From assembly GCF_964275005.1 (NCBI RefSeq), contig NC_092692.1, forward strand, positions 14,329,584 through 14,393,583: 64,000 bases of DNA, written 5' to 3'. Below are positions 12,881 to 23,013 of the stretch, in pieces. Origin of the DNA: Diadema setosum (lineage: Eukaryota > Echinodermata > Echinoidea > Diadematoida > Diadematidae). The first letter of the stretch is position 1. Every line of letters starts with the position of its first letter. The notes under the pieces were generated by a model. It did not search any database. It saw only the letters and a program-made list of their open reading frames with translations, and had not been told where the DNA came from. The translations under genes were made by a program, and so were the position numbers.

Positions 12881-12890
12881 GGCAATTTTT

Positions 12891-12900
12891 CCTTATATGG
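12891..12900 (-). promoter_or_regulatory. CArG-box-like site, left of palindrome centre
   Basis: CCTTATATGG is a perfect match to the SRF/MADS CArG consensus CC(A/T)6GG. It lies between the centre and the CCGGAA/ATGGCG of the outward-reading left copy. The core could equally act as a TATA-like element. Function is inferred from sequence only. Confidence 0.45.
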
Positions 12901-12905
12901 AGTGC

Positions 12906-13040
12906 ACGCTTAAGCGCGGTCAGACTGGGCCACTGGTACGCGCGCAAGCAAGAGTACGCCGTCCAGTGGCTAGTGATTATGACGTAACAATGCACGTTTG
13001 TACAATATGACAATGGTCTTGCGCTTCGGAGACACAGCCC
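12906..13040. other. Asymmetric centre (spacer) of the giant palindrome
   Basis: This 135-bp stretch lies between the last paired bases of the two arms (GGAGTGC ending at 12,905 and GCACTCC starting at 13,041) and has no partner in the other arm. It is richer in G+C and CpG than the surroundings (several CGCG and GCGC words) and contains a TGACGTAA CRE-like word. It could be the ancestral single-copy promoter core or the remnant of the inversion breakpoint. Confidence 0.8.
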
Positions 13041-13045
13041 GCACT

Positions 13046-13055
13046 CCATATAAGG
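13046..13055 (+). promoter_or_regulatory. CArG-box-like site, right of palindrome centre
   Basis: CCATATAAGG matches CC(A/T)6GG and is the mirror partner of the left site. It is followed at 13,063 by CCGGAA (ETS core) and at 13,074 by ATGGCG, the usual order for a TATA-like or SRF site, an activator site and a start codon. Confidence 0.45.
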
Positions 13056-13062
13056 AAAAATT

Positions 13063-13118
13063 GCCGGAACAAAATGGCGGTGGTAGCAAGTTTTGGTGGT
13101 TGCGTATTTCCTGGGTGA
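13063..13118 (+). promoter_or_regulatory. Candidate first-exon start of right-arm gene copy
   Basis: CCGGAACAAAATGGCGG combines an ETS-type core with a YY1-like ATGGCGG start-codon context. The ATG at 13,074 opens a 14-codon frame (MAVVASFGGCVFPG) before TGA at 13,116. A GTGAAC donor-like sequence lies near the end, so this may be a first exon. No link to the downstream C48 exons can be shown without transcripts. Confidence 0.3.
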
Positions 13119-13362
13119 ACACGCATTCCACTATGTTTTAGTTCGGTGTGCCTACCGCACTTTTTGAGGCGAGAATGCTCTGCGGGAAGTAGTTTCACCA
13201 AAGGTCACAGATATTAATTATTCATGAGCTGGCGCGCTGACTGCCGAAGCCTTATTGAATATGTATGAGGTGGGAAATTCCCTGTTCCCTTGCGTTATAA
13301 ACGTACACCACCGATACGAGTGTACGTCATGTAAACACATTTGCTTGCACAGTTGCAACAGT

Positions 13363-13363
13363 A

Positions 13364-13412
<49 letters not shown>
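13363..13412. repeat. (GT)n microsatellite, right copy of the shared module
   Basis: Reverse complement of the CA tract in the other two module copies. Confidence 0.95.
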
Positions 13413-13414
<2 letters not shown>

Positions 13415-13734
13415 TTGTCCGTCTGTCTGTCACTCACTCGAGGGATGTCCATCGACGAACTCACCCTTGCCGACATCCCGAAGATTCTGTACAAACATGA
13501 GTTTGATCGTCATTGTGGTAAGTGCGTTTGAAGGGGGGTGAGAAGATTCTTCAAATGAATACTTTTAGTAGGGCCTAGTTGTTATTTTTTATTTTTTTTT
13601 GTTCGTGGGGGGGGGGGTGGGTAAAATGGGCTGGGTCAGAAAACACAGAAAAAAATACACTTAATGAAATCAGTCATTCTCTTAAGTTCTAATTGAATCG
13701 AAGTTCATCTCAATCAACCGTTAAAAATGACAAC

Positions 13735-16640
13735 GTCTATAGTAATACATGCTCTTCTAATGCCTATGCGTTATACACATGAAACGAGGCGACAGTAGAG
13801 TGCGGTTTGGTCATATTGGTGAATTTGCCGATGAACTTCAATTTTTAACATTAATTATTTTTAGTAGAGTGACAAATAAAGCCCCTGGAGCCGAAACTCA
13901 TGTCTTTTGGAGCGATTCGACCGTTAAAAGTGACAACATCTTAGTATTAAAATGCTCTTCTAATGCCTATGCGTTATACACATAAAACGAGGCGACAGTA
14001 GAGTGTGGTGAGGCGACAGTAGAGTGCGGTTTGGTCATATTGGTGAATTTACCGATGAACTTGCATTTTTAACATTGATTATTTTTAGTAGAGTGACAAA
14101 TAAAGCCCCTGGAGCCGAAACTCATGCCTTTTGAAGCGATTCGACCGTTAAAAGTAACAACATCTTAGTATCAAATGCTCTTCTAATGCCTATGCGTTAT
14201 AGGCCTACACATGAGGCGACAGTAGAGTGTGGTGAGGCGACAGTAGAGTGTGGTTTGGTCATATTGGTGAATTTACCGATGAACTTGAATTTTTAACTTA
14301 AGTTATTTTTAGTAGAGTGACAAACAAAGCCCCTGGAGCCGAAACTCATGTCTTTTGATGCGATTCGACCGTTAAAAATGACAACATCTATAGTATTACG
14401 TGCTCTTCTAATGCCTATGCGTTATAGTACACATAAAACGAGGCGACAGTAGAGTGTGGTGAGGCGACAGTAGAGTGCGGTTTGGTCATATTGGTGAATT
14501 TACCGATGAACTTCAATTTTTAACATTAATTACTTTTAGTAGAGCGACAAATAAAGCCCCTGGAGCCGAAACTCATGTCTTTTGGAGCAATTCGACCGTT
14601 AAAAGTGACAACATCTTAGTATTAAATGCTCTTCTAATGCCTATGTGTTATACACATAAAACGAGGCGACAGTAGAGTGTGGTGAGGCGACAGTAGAGTA
14701 CGGTTTGGTCATATTGGTGAATTTACCGATGAACTTGCATTTTTAACTTAAATTATTTTTAGTAGAGTGACAAACAGAGCCCCTGGAGCCGAAACTCATG
14801 TCTTTTGATGCGATTCGACGCTTGAAAATGACAATATCTGAGTATTACGTGCTCTTCTAATGCCTATGCGTTATACACATAAAACGAGGCGACAGTAGAG
14901 TGTGGTGAGGCGACAGTAGAGTGCAGTTTGGTCATATTGGTGAATTTATTGATGAACTTGAATTTTTCACTTAAATTATTTTTAGTAGAGTGACAAACAG
15001 AGCCCCTGGAGCCGAAACTCATGTCTTTTGATGCGATTCGACCGTTGAAAATGACAACATCTATATAATTACATGCTCTTCTAATGCCTATGCGTTATAC
15101 ACATAAAACGAGGCGACAGTAGAGTGCGCTTTGGTCATATTGGTGAATTTACCGATGAACTTCAATTTTTAACATTAATTATTTTTAGTAGAGTGACAAA
15201 TAAAGCCACTGGAGCCGAAACTCATGTCTTTTGGAGCGATTCGACCGTTAGATGTGACAACATCTTAGTATTAAATGCTCTTCTAATGCCTATGCGTTAT
15301 ACACATAAAACGAGGCGACAGTATAAGAGTGTGGTGAGGCGACAGTAGAGTGCGGTTTGGTCATATTGGTGAATTTACCGATGAACTTGCATTTTTAACA
15401 CTGATTATTTTTAGTAGAGTGACAAATAAAGCGCCTGGAGCCGAAACTCATGTCTTTTGAAGCGATTCGACCGTTAAAAGTGACAACATCTTAGTATCAA
15501 ATGCTCTTCTAATGCCTATGCGTTATACACATAAAACGAGGCGACAGTAGAGTGTGGTGAGGCGACAGTAGAGTACGGTTTGGTCATATTGGTGAATTTA
15601 CCAATGAACTTGCATTTTTCACTTAAATTATTTTTAGTAGAGTGACAAACAGAGCCCCTGGAGCCGAAACTCATGTCTTTTGATGCGATTCGACCGTTAA
15701 AAATGACAACATCTATAGTATTACATGCTCTTCTGTCATGCCTATGCGTTATACACATAAAACGAGGCGACAGTTGTGGTGAGGCGACAGTAGAGTGCGC
15801 TTTGGTCATATTGGTGAATTTACCGATGAACTTGCATTTTTAACACTGATTATTTTTAGTAGAGTGACAAATAAAGCGCCTGGAGCCGAAACTCATGTCT
15901 TTTGAAGCGATTCGACCGTTAAAAGTGACAACATCTTAGTATCAAATGCTCTTCTAATGCCTATGCGTTATACACATAAAACGAGGCGACAGTAGAGTGT
16001 GGTGAGGCGACAGTAGAGTACGGTTTGGTCATATTGGTGAATTTACCAATGAACTTGCATTTTTAACTTAAATTATTTTTAGTAGAGTGACAAACAGAGC
16101 CCCTGGAGCCGAAACTCATGTCTTTTGATGCGATTCGACGCTTGAAAATGACAATATCTGAGTATTACGTGCTCTTCTAATGCCTATGCGTTATACACAT
16201 AAAACGAGGCGACAGTAGAGTGTTGTGAGGCGACAGTAGAGTTCGGTTTGGTCATATTGGTGAATTTACTGATGAACTTGAATTTTTAACATTAGTTATT
16301 TTTAGTAGAGTGACAAACAAAGCCCTTGGAGCCGAAACTCATGTCTTTTGATGTGATTCGACGCTTGAAAATGACAACATCTTAGTATTAATTGCTCTTC
16401 TAATGACTATGCGTTATACACATACGAGGCGACAGTAGAGTGTGGTGAGGCGACAGTAGAGTTCGGTTTGGTCATATTGGTGAATTTACTGATGAACTTG
16501 AATTTTTAACATTAGTTATTTTTAGTAGAGTGACAAACAAAGCCCTTGGAGCCGAAACTCATGTCTTTTGATGTGATTCGACGCTTGAAAATGACAACAT
16601 CTTAGTATTAATTGCTCTTTTAATGACTATGCGTTGTTAA
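13735..16640 (-). repeat. ~223-bp satellite, right-arm array (13 periods)
   Basis: Reverse-complement orientation of the same satellite, with GCCTATGCGTTATA recurring about every 220 bp from 13,761 to 16,627. The first monomer and the one near 15,100 carry a single GAGGCGACAGTAGAGTG instead of the doublet and are about 23 bp shorter. The array occupies the same place in the arm as the 4-period left array, so copy number changed after duplication. Confidence 0.95.
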
Positions 16641-17344
16641 GCAGATAACTAAAAATATGTGATAAAGTTGAAAAATATTAAGAAATTCAGGTCCTTGTGC
16701 GTTTTTGCTATCATTTCCCTTACACAGCCATTATAATATTATGTGGACGCAAGCATGGAGAACTCCACATGCTTGTTTGTTTGTTTTATTGTTTTACTCA
16801 GTTGATGTAACCATGTGCAGACAAAGAAAGTGCTAATCGAGGAAGAAGATTAAATATAAGGAAATGGAAGTTTTGGCATTAGTCTGATGGTCCTCGAAAG
16901 GAAAAACAAATCTTGATATTGTAGATTGCATGTGTTGGTTGTTGCAGTGGTTAGTAACGGGCGTGTTGTAAACTATGGAGATGTACATTGAGTATAGGCC
17001 CTCCCGTAAAAAAAATTCTTTGTTTCTCCTTTTGTAACATCAGATTTGGTAATCAAATATCAATATCTGAATGGTGCAAGTGATAAATACTTCTTTGATA
17101 ATACTGTCGTGGCCTTGTATTTTGTAACAAAAAAAAAATGTATTTTATAATGACAAGTTTAGATCTAATTTAGATTTTAACAGAGATACTCAGATTGTTC
17201 TAGTTGTTAGACTTGGTATTATCGTCGTTGCCCTCATAACTTCACATACTATAAAGCAACACTAGGGGCGGGGGTATTAATCACATTCAGTGATAATTCT
17301 AGTTTGTGCTTATCATGAATTCTTCTTCCATTTTTACCCAAAAG

Positions 17345-17580
17345 AAACCTCTGCGAATATCGACAAGAGTGCACCCCCGGAAATACCAAGACAGAGACCT
17401 ACACAAGGTTTGTTATTGTTGTTGTTGGTGGTGGTGGCGTTGTTGCTGTTTGTTGTTGTTGTTGCTGCTGCTGCTGAAAGTCTTGTTGTTTGGCTTTCAG
17501 TGTGGGAAATAGAAGATGCAATTGTCTACCTGAACATATTTAGGATATTATCAGGCCAACACTTGGATTGCAAGTCTGCC
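17345..17580 (+). other. Candidate upstream exons of the right-arm C48 gene (unrecognised)
   Basis: A 63-base block at 17,345-17,407 ends at ACACAAG|GTTTGT in phase 1. A second block starts after TTTGGCTTTCAG at 17,501 in the matching phase and reads VWEIEDAIVYLNIFRI. The reading frame stays open across the 93-bp interval, which is a GTT/GCT-repeat tract encoding Leu, Val and Ala if not removed. The same arrangement is conserved in the left arm. I do not recognise the encoded protein. It lies upstream of exon A on the same strand and may belong to the same gene, or may be chance. Confidence 0.3.
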
Positions 17581-18540
17581 ACTGCATGAAAATCAACTTG
17601 TGACACCTGTATGGGCCCCATTTAATAAAAGATGTTAGGATGGCAACTATTGCTGGAATGGCAACTTCCCATAGCAACAACCAATCATGAACCTGGATTT
17701 TTGTTAAAGGTTATGCAAGACACCAATGTGTTAATATTAGAAAAATGTGTTGCCATGGCCACACACACTCATTTTTGTATCAAATTGAACCATTTAATCT
17801 ATGAAGGTGAAATTTGGTGTGTATGATGGTCTTTAAGTGTAGTTATGCAAAATGTCCCTTTTGTTTGTATCAGACAATGCATTGCCATGGTAACCTCACT
17901 TTTTACCCAAACCTTGTGGAACTCATTGTCAACTCTGTAATTATTGTACAGTAAACTAAAATTATTCTGTTTCCAATTCGACAAGTGCACAAACTTGTAA
18001 CGTCAATGCCCTCATGACATCACATACTATAAAGCAACACTAGGGGCGGGGGTATTAATCACCTGCCTTCAGTGATAATTCTAGTTTCTTCTACGCTTAA
18101 GGGCGAGATACATTTTGGCATTTGCCTTTGTAAAAAAAAAAAGAGTCCATCACTATGGTCGACACCCCTCATGATACATTTGTAGTTTATTCCAGTATTA
18201 CTTCGTGAAGATGTATAAATAAGATTTATACAGCATCAAGTATGAAATATCAGGTTCACAGCTTTAACACATAATATAGTTTTTACTCGCTCTGCTTGGA
18301 TCAATCGTTGCAGGTGCCATCAGAAAACTTCTCCAAAAGATTGATGTGGAGAATGTCACCTTGCCCATGCATAAGAAAGCTCGGTACCACGTGTGATGAT
18401 GTATTGGAATACCGGGACTTTGAAACCCTCATACATCCCAATTGGTTGAACGGTAAGGTATGTGCCAGCATGCATTGTTAGATGTATGAATGCAATGTGT
18501 GTTGATGTGAATGTGTGAGGTGAGTGTATATAGTACTGAG

Positions 18541-18542
<2 letters not shown>

Positions 18543-18599
<57 letters not shown>
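18543..18599. repeat. (TA)n microsatellite, right arm
   Basis: Mirror of 8,538-8,606, of different length. Confidence 0.98.
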
Positions 18600-18600
<1 letters not shown>

Positions 18601-19450
18601 TAGCAGCACCTGTGGGAATCCACGGGTCTGAGGGGTTTCATTTTTTCTCATATATACGATTTTGCACATAAAATAAAGAATTATATAGATAAAGAATGAT
18701 GATAAAGAACATGAAATAAAGAGAAAAGTTTTCTCATTCTTTCGTTACTTGTACTCTCTTCTACCCATGACCACCGTCCAACCCCCAAACACACACACAC
18801 ACATTTTCTAACCCGCAGAAAAAACAAGCAAGCAAACAAACAAACAAACAAACAAAAACAAACATTCAGAGAAACATTACCAAAAGCGCTTATGAGATTC
18901 TCCGAAAGTTCTGCCCACAGATACTTCCCGTCAAAACGGGGAGATACTATTGACACTATGACTTTGATATTAATATAACATATTCCTATACCCCCTGCTC
19001 TTGCATCCATGCAGGCACCCGAGGGAATCCACGGCTGGTGTCAAGGCCTAACATTTTTCTTCATTCCTATTTGTTTTCCGCCGTTACGGGATAAAAATAT
19101 TATATTTTCGTCTTCAATTGCTTCCTCCTTTTTGTTTTCAATCACCAAAACTTGGTTTGATAGATCATAGAATCATCCGTTTATCTGCTTCAGACTATAC
19201 ATCATCATTATTATTATCATATTATTCTTCTTATTAGGCCCCTATTGTTATATTGTTATTATAATTATTATTGTTATTTTGGGAGGGGGATCATAGTCAT
19301 TAGGTTTAATGAGTAATCACCCGTGGGAATCCATGGGTCTCAGGGCCTCGTAATTTTTCTTTAATATTTCTTTTCCCACGTTATGGGAGAAAGAAGATTT
19401 TTTTTTTTGTCTTCATTTGCTCCCTCTTTTTTAAATTTTTATCACCAAAA
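18600..19450 (-). mobile_element. Helitron-like 3' ends, three in tandem (right arm)
   Basis: Mirror of the left-arm set: CTAG at 18,600-18,603 next to a TA tract, hairpins at about 18,608, 19,018 and 19,319. Presence in both arms dates them before the duplication. Confidence 0.58.
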
Positions 19451-20238
19451 CTTGGTTTGATGGACCATAATAAGAACCACCCATTTCATTTCCACTTGTA
19501 ACTTCAAAAATAGGCGATCGCCAATCTAGGTTTTTCCCCACGTCCGCTCATCTTATGAATATCATGTTTACGGCAGCGATCGAATGGACAGCGGCACGTG
19601 TTTTATCTGATATGGAAGGGTACGATCGGCAAGTACAAATTTAAGTGGATATATAGCCGTCCTAAACAGTCTGAGTACAATGATACCCGACTAGAGAGTA
19701 AACTAAATGATGAAAACGAGCTGCATAATATCCTGCAGTTGTGCAAAATACACTGAAATAACAGCCAAGAAACTTAATAGCTGTTTTGTTAGGGAATTAA
19801 GTTGGCCACCTTGAATGAACTTTTAATTAGGTCTACGTTTAACTTGGGAAATTGTGGAAGACATTGTATTTGAGGGTCCTTTGTCCTTAGCTGTGGAGGT
19901 TAGCTTTTTAAGTGTGAGAAGGGGAGCTGAATTTTAGATCTCGCCGAGTATACAGACGTACGGTAAAGCTATGTATATAGGGGAAGAACATTTTCTGAAA
20001 ATGATGATTATAGCCTGCTGCTCATCATCAGTCAGTCCAAGTGTATAGTCTTCGAAGTCTGAAAAAGCTTGTGACACTTTGATAGATCTGGTGAATATGT
20101 AACTTTGGGTACAGAAAAAAAGCTGCCGAGGTCAGATCCGAACTACACACCAATTGTTGAAATCTCCCTATGTTGGAATATACAGTATGTGTGGCAATGG
20201 TGGTGATGACAGTCACAAAAATGGGACTGTGAGAACAA

Positions 20239-20275
20239 GCCCACAGGAGTGCAATTTGGTGATGCCTTCCCCGCG

Positions 20276-20345
<70 letters not shown>

Positions 20346-20352
20346 GGCATAT
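20239..20352. mobile_element. Right-arm-specific ~113-bp microsatellite cassette with GCCCACA ends
   Basis: Between GAGAACAA and ATTATG, which are contiguous in the left arm near 6,925, the right arm has GCCCACAGGAG..., a (TC)n-(TA)n-(TG)n tract and TGTGGGCATATA. The GCCCACA/TGTGGGC ends are inverted. It may be a microsatellite-carrying mini-element or a local expansion. Confidence 0.6.
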
Positions 20353-21172
20353 AATTATGTATATTGATATATACATACAATGTATTTCTTTTTTGCTTCT
20401 GTGTGTGCCATGCCGTAGCATTACACATTCCCTTGAGAAGATGACATTACAAAACAAAGTATACAAATGAATGTTCCCACCAGATTAGATCTCAAGGTCT
20501 TAAAAATGAAGGAAATATTGAGCTATTTGCTGGACAGTTTAATTAAGGAATTCTCCATTTTTTGTGCATTATTTTACTGCAAAACAAAAAGTAGATAAGT
20601 ACATGGGCATGTTGACAACCAAAGCCTCAGAAGAAGATAGGAAAGTGGTATATGAACCAGTGCCATCCATTTTACTTTCAATAGGTGACTTTTTTACTTT
20701 GTTCTTTATGTACCCTGGGGCAGAGTGCTGATGATTGTAGTTCCTCCTTAATTTGTAATACATTTTTAATAATTTCTTGATTTTGTGAATACAAGATTTT
20801 GTTTAAAAGTGATAACCGGAAGGTTTTGTTTCTTTCTTGGATTATATTTTGTTAGGTCATAAATGAGTACCTCCATCTTCTTCGAAATGAAATCAATGTA
20901 CAGGACTATGGACATGTGTTCATCATACCCTCGTATGTTGCTGTACAGTGGAATGTCCGTGGAATGGCAGTTCAAGAAGGTATGGTCACGAGTTTTGCAG
21001 GCAATGTTTTTCTACTGTAAAGCAGTTGTGTTATTACCAACACAAAAGACTTAAGTTACTTTCATACGCAGTTGCTAAATATGAAACTTACGTAGAGCAG
21101 TTGATGATTAGCTCCAGTCTTGACCTCACAATGCATGTTCACATGTGCACAAAACTTTAAGATAAAACTTAA

Positions 21173-21731
21173 AGGACAAGTTCACCTTCATAGACATGTG
21201 GGTTGAGTGAATGCCGCAATATTAGTAGAACACATCAGTGAGAGTTTGAGGAAAATCGGACAATCTGTTCAAAAAGTTATGAATTTTTTAAGTTTCTGCT
21301 CAGTCACGGCTGGATGAAAAGACTACTATAGCTTGTGATGTCACATGAGTACAACTATATAAAGAAAGAATAAAGAAAATTCAACATATTTCCATTTTTC
21401 TCGCATAACAAAAGAACACTGGACTTCTCTCTTTCAGAAGGCAGGGGGAATAATATTATCCTTAACATACGTCAGTAGCAAGTCGAAGAAATGTGCACTT
21501 TATTCAAAAAGTAAAGTTTTGTGAAATTCTCTTTTTATTTTCCTTATGTAGTTGTACGCATGTGACATCATACACTGTAGTAGTCTTCTCTTCCAGCAGT
21601 GACTGCGCAGATACTTAAAATATTCGTAACTTTTGAATGGATTGTCCAATTTTCCCAAACTTTCACTGATGTGTTCTACTAATATTGCTGCACTCTCTCA
21701 ATCCTTATGTATATGAAGGTGTACTTGTCCT
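21173..21731. mobile_element. Foldback MITE with TTAA target sites (right arm, shared copy)
   Basis: Mirror copy of the 5,555-6,114 element, flanked by TTAA at 21,169 and 21,732. It is present at the same place in both arms, just downstream of exon B of the C48 gene. Confidence 0.85.
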
Positions 21732-22455
21732 TTAAGAGTGAATCCTGCTCAATTTTTGTACAGGAATTGCAGAATCTTGTCACTTAACCTTTAATATACC
21801 CATGCAAAATAGCGCAGCTGGAGGTTGACCCAGACGCAAACTCACAAGTTCGTTGATTATTGTTGTGAGGTGATGTTGGGCACTGGTGTGTAATTGTGTA
21901 ACAATCTTTGGGTTTGTACTCAGATGAATGAGTATCAGCACTCATAATATTGTGGGGTTTTTTTTAGAGCGAGAGAAAGAGAAAGAATATTTTGGGCAAT
22001 AAGGTCAAAAATCAAATGTAAAGCGTTGAGTGAAAACGTGAAAATTTTATATTTCCTCATATCTCGAAAATGGTTCAAGGTAGGCCTTTACATCATTCAT
22101 GGAACTTAGTGAATATGCAAATACTGATTGGCAGTGATTGTTGCGAAAATGTTATGGTCAAAGGTCAAGGGTCAATGGCCAATTAAAAGGTCAACTCAAG
22201 CTTTCATTATTTCCCTAGTATGCGGGTTTTTTTTTCTTGTTTTGTATGAGCCTGTAGTAATTTCACATTTTTATATTCATGTTATATTGCATATAAATAT
22301 TGTTTCTTCATTTTTGTAAAATAAATTTTAATTCAGCCTCTGGCTGTGTTCAATGATTTGTTAGATAAAGGTGCTTAATAGTAATAATAAAAAATTACTA
22401 ACATTATTCTGTGTACTCACTGATGATGTGTTTCTAATCATCAACTAATCTTTAA

Positions 22456-23013
22456 AGGGAAGGTAAACCCAATGAGCAATGTGGATTGAGTGAAAGCAGC
22501 AACAGTAGTAGAACACATCAGTGAAAGTTTGAGGAAAATCGGACAATCGATGCAAAAGTTATGAATTTTTAAAGTTTTGGTGTTGGAACCGCTGGATGAG
22601 GAGACTACTACAGGATATGACGTATTAGTGGACAACAATACAAAGAAAATATAAAGGAAATTCAACAAAAATTCACTTTTCTAGAATTATGAAAGAGCAA
22701 TGGACCAACCTCTTTCAGAAAGCAGGGGGAATAATTGCTACCCTTAACATATGTCAATATCAAGTTGATGGAATTTGTAATTTTTATGAAAAATGGATTT
22801 TTGTAGCATTTTCTTTATGTTTTCTTGGTATTGCTGTCCACTCATACGTCATAACCTCAAGTAGTGTCCTCATCCAGCGGTTCCACAACCAAAACTTTAA
22901 AAATTCATAACTTTTGCATCGATTGTCCGATTTTCTTCAAACTTTCACTGATGTGTTCTACTAATGTTGCTGCTTTCACTCAATCCACATTGCTCTTGGG
23001 GTTTATCTTCCCT
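22456..23013. mobile_element. Foldback MITE, right-arm-specific insertion with TTAA duplication
   Basis: A second family member starting AGGGAAGGTAAACCC and ending with the inverted counterpart, flanked by TTAA at 22,452 and 23,014. The left arm carries the empty site: a single TTAA at 4,825-4,828 in otherwise matching flanks. The two halves pair with each other (GTAGAACACATCAGTGAAAG present in both orientations). Insertion therefore followed divergence of the two arms. Confidence 0.92.

Noticed and set aside
18314-18395. Alternative frame AIRKLLQKIDVENV in C48 exon A
   Set aside because: It looks protein-like but hits a stop, while the frame containing VPSENF to NWLNGK is open in both arms and joins exon B in phase to give the C48 motif.
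20569-20763. Possible exon (KYMGMLTTKASEEDRKVVYE) between C48 exons A and B
   Set aside because: Protein-like and conserved in both arms, but it lacks a convincing acceptor and its inclusion would break the WLNGK-VINEY motif. Left as unresolved.
22689-22910. 73-residue frame inside the right-arm TTAA element
   Set aside because: It lies in the foldback MITE, is absent from the left arm and reflects AT-rich inverted repeats.
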